Origin: Corynebacterium dentalis
GTDB lineage: Bacteria; Actinomycetota; Actinomycetes; Mycobacteriales; Mycobacteriaceae
NCBI RefSeq assembly: GCF_900232865.1
Contig: NZ_OCTS01000008.1
Location: forward strand, 20,977 to 84,976
Reading direction: 5' to 3'
DNA: 64,000 nucleotides
Part shown: in pieces, positions 62,704 through 64,000 of the stretch
How positions within the stretch are numbered: the stretch's first letter is position 1
How the letters are laid out: the number at the start of each line of letters is the position of its first letter
Made by a program: the position numbers and the translations under genes
The notes under the pieces: generated by a model
What the model was told of the DNA's origin: nothing
Databases searched by the model: none
Seen by the model: the letters and a program-made list of their open reading frames with translations, nothing else

Positions 62704-63612
62704 GTGGTGGATAGTAAGGCGACGGGCAACGCTGAACCAGCGCAGGATCCAGATCAGCGAGTGGTTGCCGGTGCGGCTCGGCAGCAGCAGACAGGTACTA
62801 AGAAAAATTGGATCCAACGGCTGCCAGGTTTTGGCACACAGTGGAGTGATCTGGCCGACCGAGGTGACGCAGAAGATTCCCTCATCGATCAAAGAATGCG
62901 ACTTGGTACTCGCCGAATCGGGAGTATCGCGATAATTACTGTGGTCATCTTGGCCTCTGTGGCGCTCGCACGTTCAGGCGAATTGCAGGCGAGTTTGGGC
63001 ATCCTATTCTTCGGTGCCGTCATGATGCTTTCCGCGGTCGCTGCCGGATTAGGAGAGATGCTGAAACATTGGGTGATCTTCGGAGGTAGCCGGCGGGCGT
63101 GGTTTAAGAAAGTTGCACTTGGTACTGCGTTGCGAATGCTGGTCATTATCCCTATCTATGCAGTGGGACTGGGCATCTGGTTTAAGTTCCAGCAGCGCAC
63201 CGAAGTACCCGATGCGGTGAAAATATTCGGTAGTTCTACCGCTGGGCTCATTGCAACACTGGTTTTGAGTGGCTGTGCAGTCGCTGCTGCGTATTGGGCG
63301 ACTCTGGTGATCTTGACCGGCATGAACGCGCGCTTTAGTGGTTGGCAGAGCTTTGTAGCAATGATGGGAACCTATACCGCCGTCACCGGTCTGTTGGTGC
63401 TCATTAACGTGAGAGCGATGGGAGGGCTCACTGACATGATCCAGAGTTTCGAAAGTCCCTATATGGAACCGCTCGCACACTACGGACCGTTGGCGCTCGT
63501 AACTGTGGTGCTGATGCTTATCGGATACGAAGTCACGCGAAAGCTTGTGCTGAAGTACGACGTAGGCAATGCAGGCATCTACAAGGCCCTGGGAATGCAA
63601 AAACCATCTTGA
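62704..63612 (+). CDS. membrane protein, second permease of the ABC operon
   Basis: The 302-residue protein has a charged N-terminal region of about 80 residues and six hydrophobic helices (about 80-100, 105-130, 140-165, 180-210, 220-245, 270-290). It shows RRIGSIAIITVVILASVALA, MLVIIPIYAVGLGIWFK and LVTVVLMLIGYEVTRK. No ATP-binding motif is present, so it is a membrane component. Start GTG 62704 has GAGAAGCGAG upstream. As its ATPase and partner permease are damaged, the transporter is probably no longer functional, although this subunit is intact. Confidence 0.72.
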   Translation: MVDSKATGNAEPAQDPDQRVVAGAARQQQTGTKKNWIQRLPGFGTQWSDLADRGDAEDSLIDQRMRLGTRRIGSIAIITVVILASVALARSGELQASLGILFFGAVMMLSAVAAGLGEMLKHWVIFGGSRRAWFKKVALGTALRMLVIIPIYAVGLGIWFKFQQRTEVPDAVKIFGSSTAGLIATLVLSGCAVAAAYWATLVILTGMNARFSGWQSFVAMMGTYTAVTGLLVLINVRAMGGLTDMIQSFESPYMEPLAHYGPLALVTVVLMLIGYEVTRKLVLKYDVGNAGIYKALGMQKPS

Positions 63613-64000
63613 CCTGCGGGGTTGTGTTCGTTCGGGGTGGTGTGTAGATTTATTCAAGTCAGCGCGACCGACACCGCCACTGCGAGTCAGTGGTTGGCAG
63701 GACAACAGGCCCTGACAAATCCCTTTTCTTTCACAGTCTGATCTTTTTCAGCGTTGTCTCCGAGAGCGCGTGGAAGATAAAGAGTTCACGAAGGTTTTGC
63801 TTTTCAGTAACTTTGTGGATAGACTCGGAAATCCGTCACAGCGACCAGCACACTTTGAGTGTGTGAGTGTTGGTGTGTGCATATGATGTTTGAGAACTCA
63901 ATAGCGTGATGAACCAAGTTATTTTTTGGATTCCACAGTGCCGTGCTGTCACATTCTGGTGATGGTCGGTATCACGGATAACCGATTGACAAACGCAACG
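63613..64000 (+). promoter_or_regulatory. rRNA operon promoter and leader region
   Basis: No gene is visible. A good promoter is TTGCTT (63797-63802), 17 bases, TAGACT (63820-63825). Downstream is TTTGAGAACTCAATAGCGTG (63890-63909), a sequence characteristic of actinobacterial rRNA leaders and spacers involved in precursor processing. GTGTG repeats lie between. The 16S gene should start beyond the window. Confidence 0.78.

Overview
The window reads as Corynebacterium chromosome: high GC, arabinogalactan synthesis genes (aftA and emb), an Rpf muralytic factor, PspC-type three-component signalling, an McbR-type operator in front of metB, and many genes whose -10 box lies only 6-8 bases before the start codon. 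The fhaB/fhaA pair next to a tRNA-Leu at the left edge and an rRNA promoter and leader at the right edge suggest the replication-origin-proximal part of the chromosome. Species is not determinable from the sequence alone.

Layout. 1-2.3 kb: FHA-domain cell-wall regulators fhaB (partial) and fhaA, and tRNA-Leu(CAG). 2.3-3.7 kb: a gene-poor stretch with two inverted-repeat elements, degenerate tandem repeats and one small membrane protein. 3.7-19.7 kb: ordinary housekeeping and envelope genes (MBL hydrolase, DoxX, broken aztD-like lipoprotein, Rpf, DUF4442 protein, alpha/beta hydrolase, GT87 mannosyltransferase, secreted HNH nuclease, mpg, YdcZ-type transporter, metB, GNAT, two tandem paralogous surface proteins, SDR, YbjQ). 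19.7-26.3 kb: an accessory block with AT-richer genes (PLD-helicase-DUF3427 plus NUDIX; an AlbA_2/ATPase-like protein) flanking a sirtuin and a MOSC protein. 26.4-31.9 kb: SGNH acyltransferase, flavodoxin-like protein, nitronate monooxygenase, GlsB-type stress protein. 32-35.5 kb: EsrISR-like envelope stress system. 35.6-48.1 kb: hrpB, tag, gltBD, LysE exporter, S4 and VOC proteins. 48.2-53.5 kb: M13 peptidase, PrsW protease, GH25 muramidase. 53.8-61 kb: emb, aftA and an NYN-domain protein. 61.2-63.6 kb: a GntR/ABC exporter operon with two decayed genes. 63.6-64 kb: rRNA operon promoter and leader.

The most unusual signal is a dispersed, frame-independent DNA motif, TGGCGTCG followed by a purine/A-rich tail close to RRAAGAAAA. 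About twenty recognisable copies occur in both orientations through the 64 kb, mostly inside genes, in several reading frames, in linkers, near termini, or beside deletion and mosaic junctions. I saw no clear copy in the AT-richer 19.7-26.3 kb block. The pattern resembles that of DNA uptake sequences or another genome-wide signal; its function is unknown to me.
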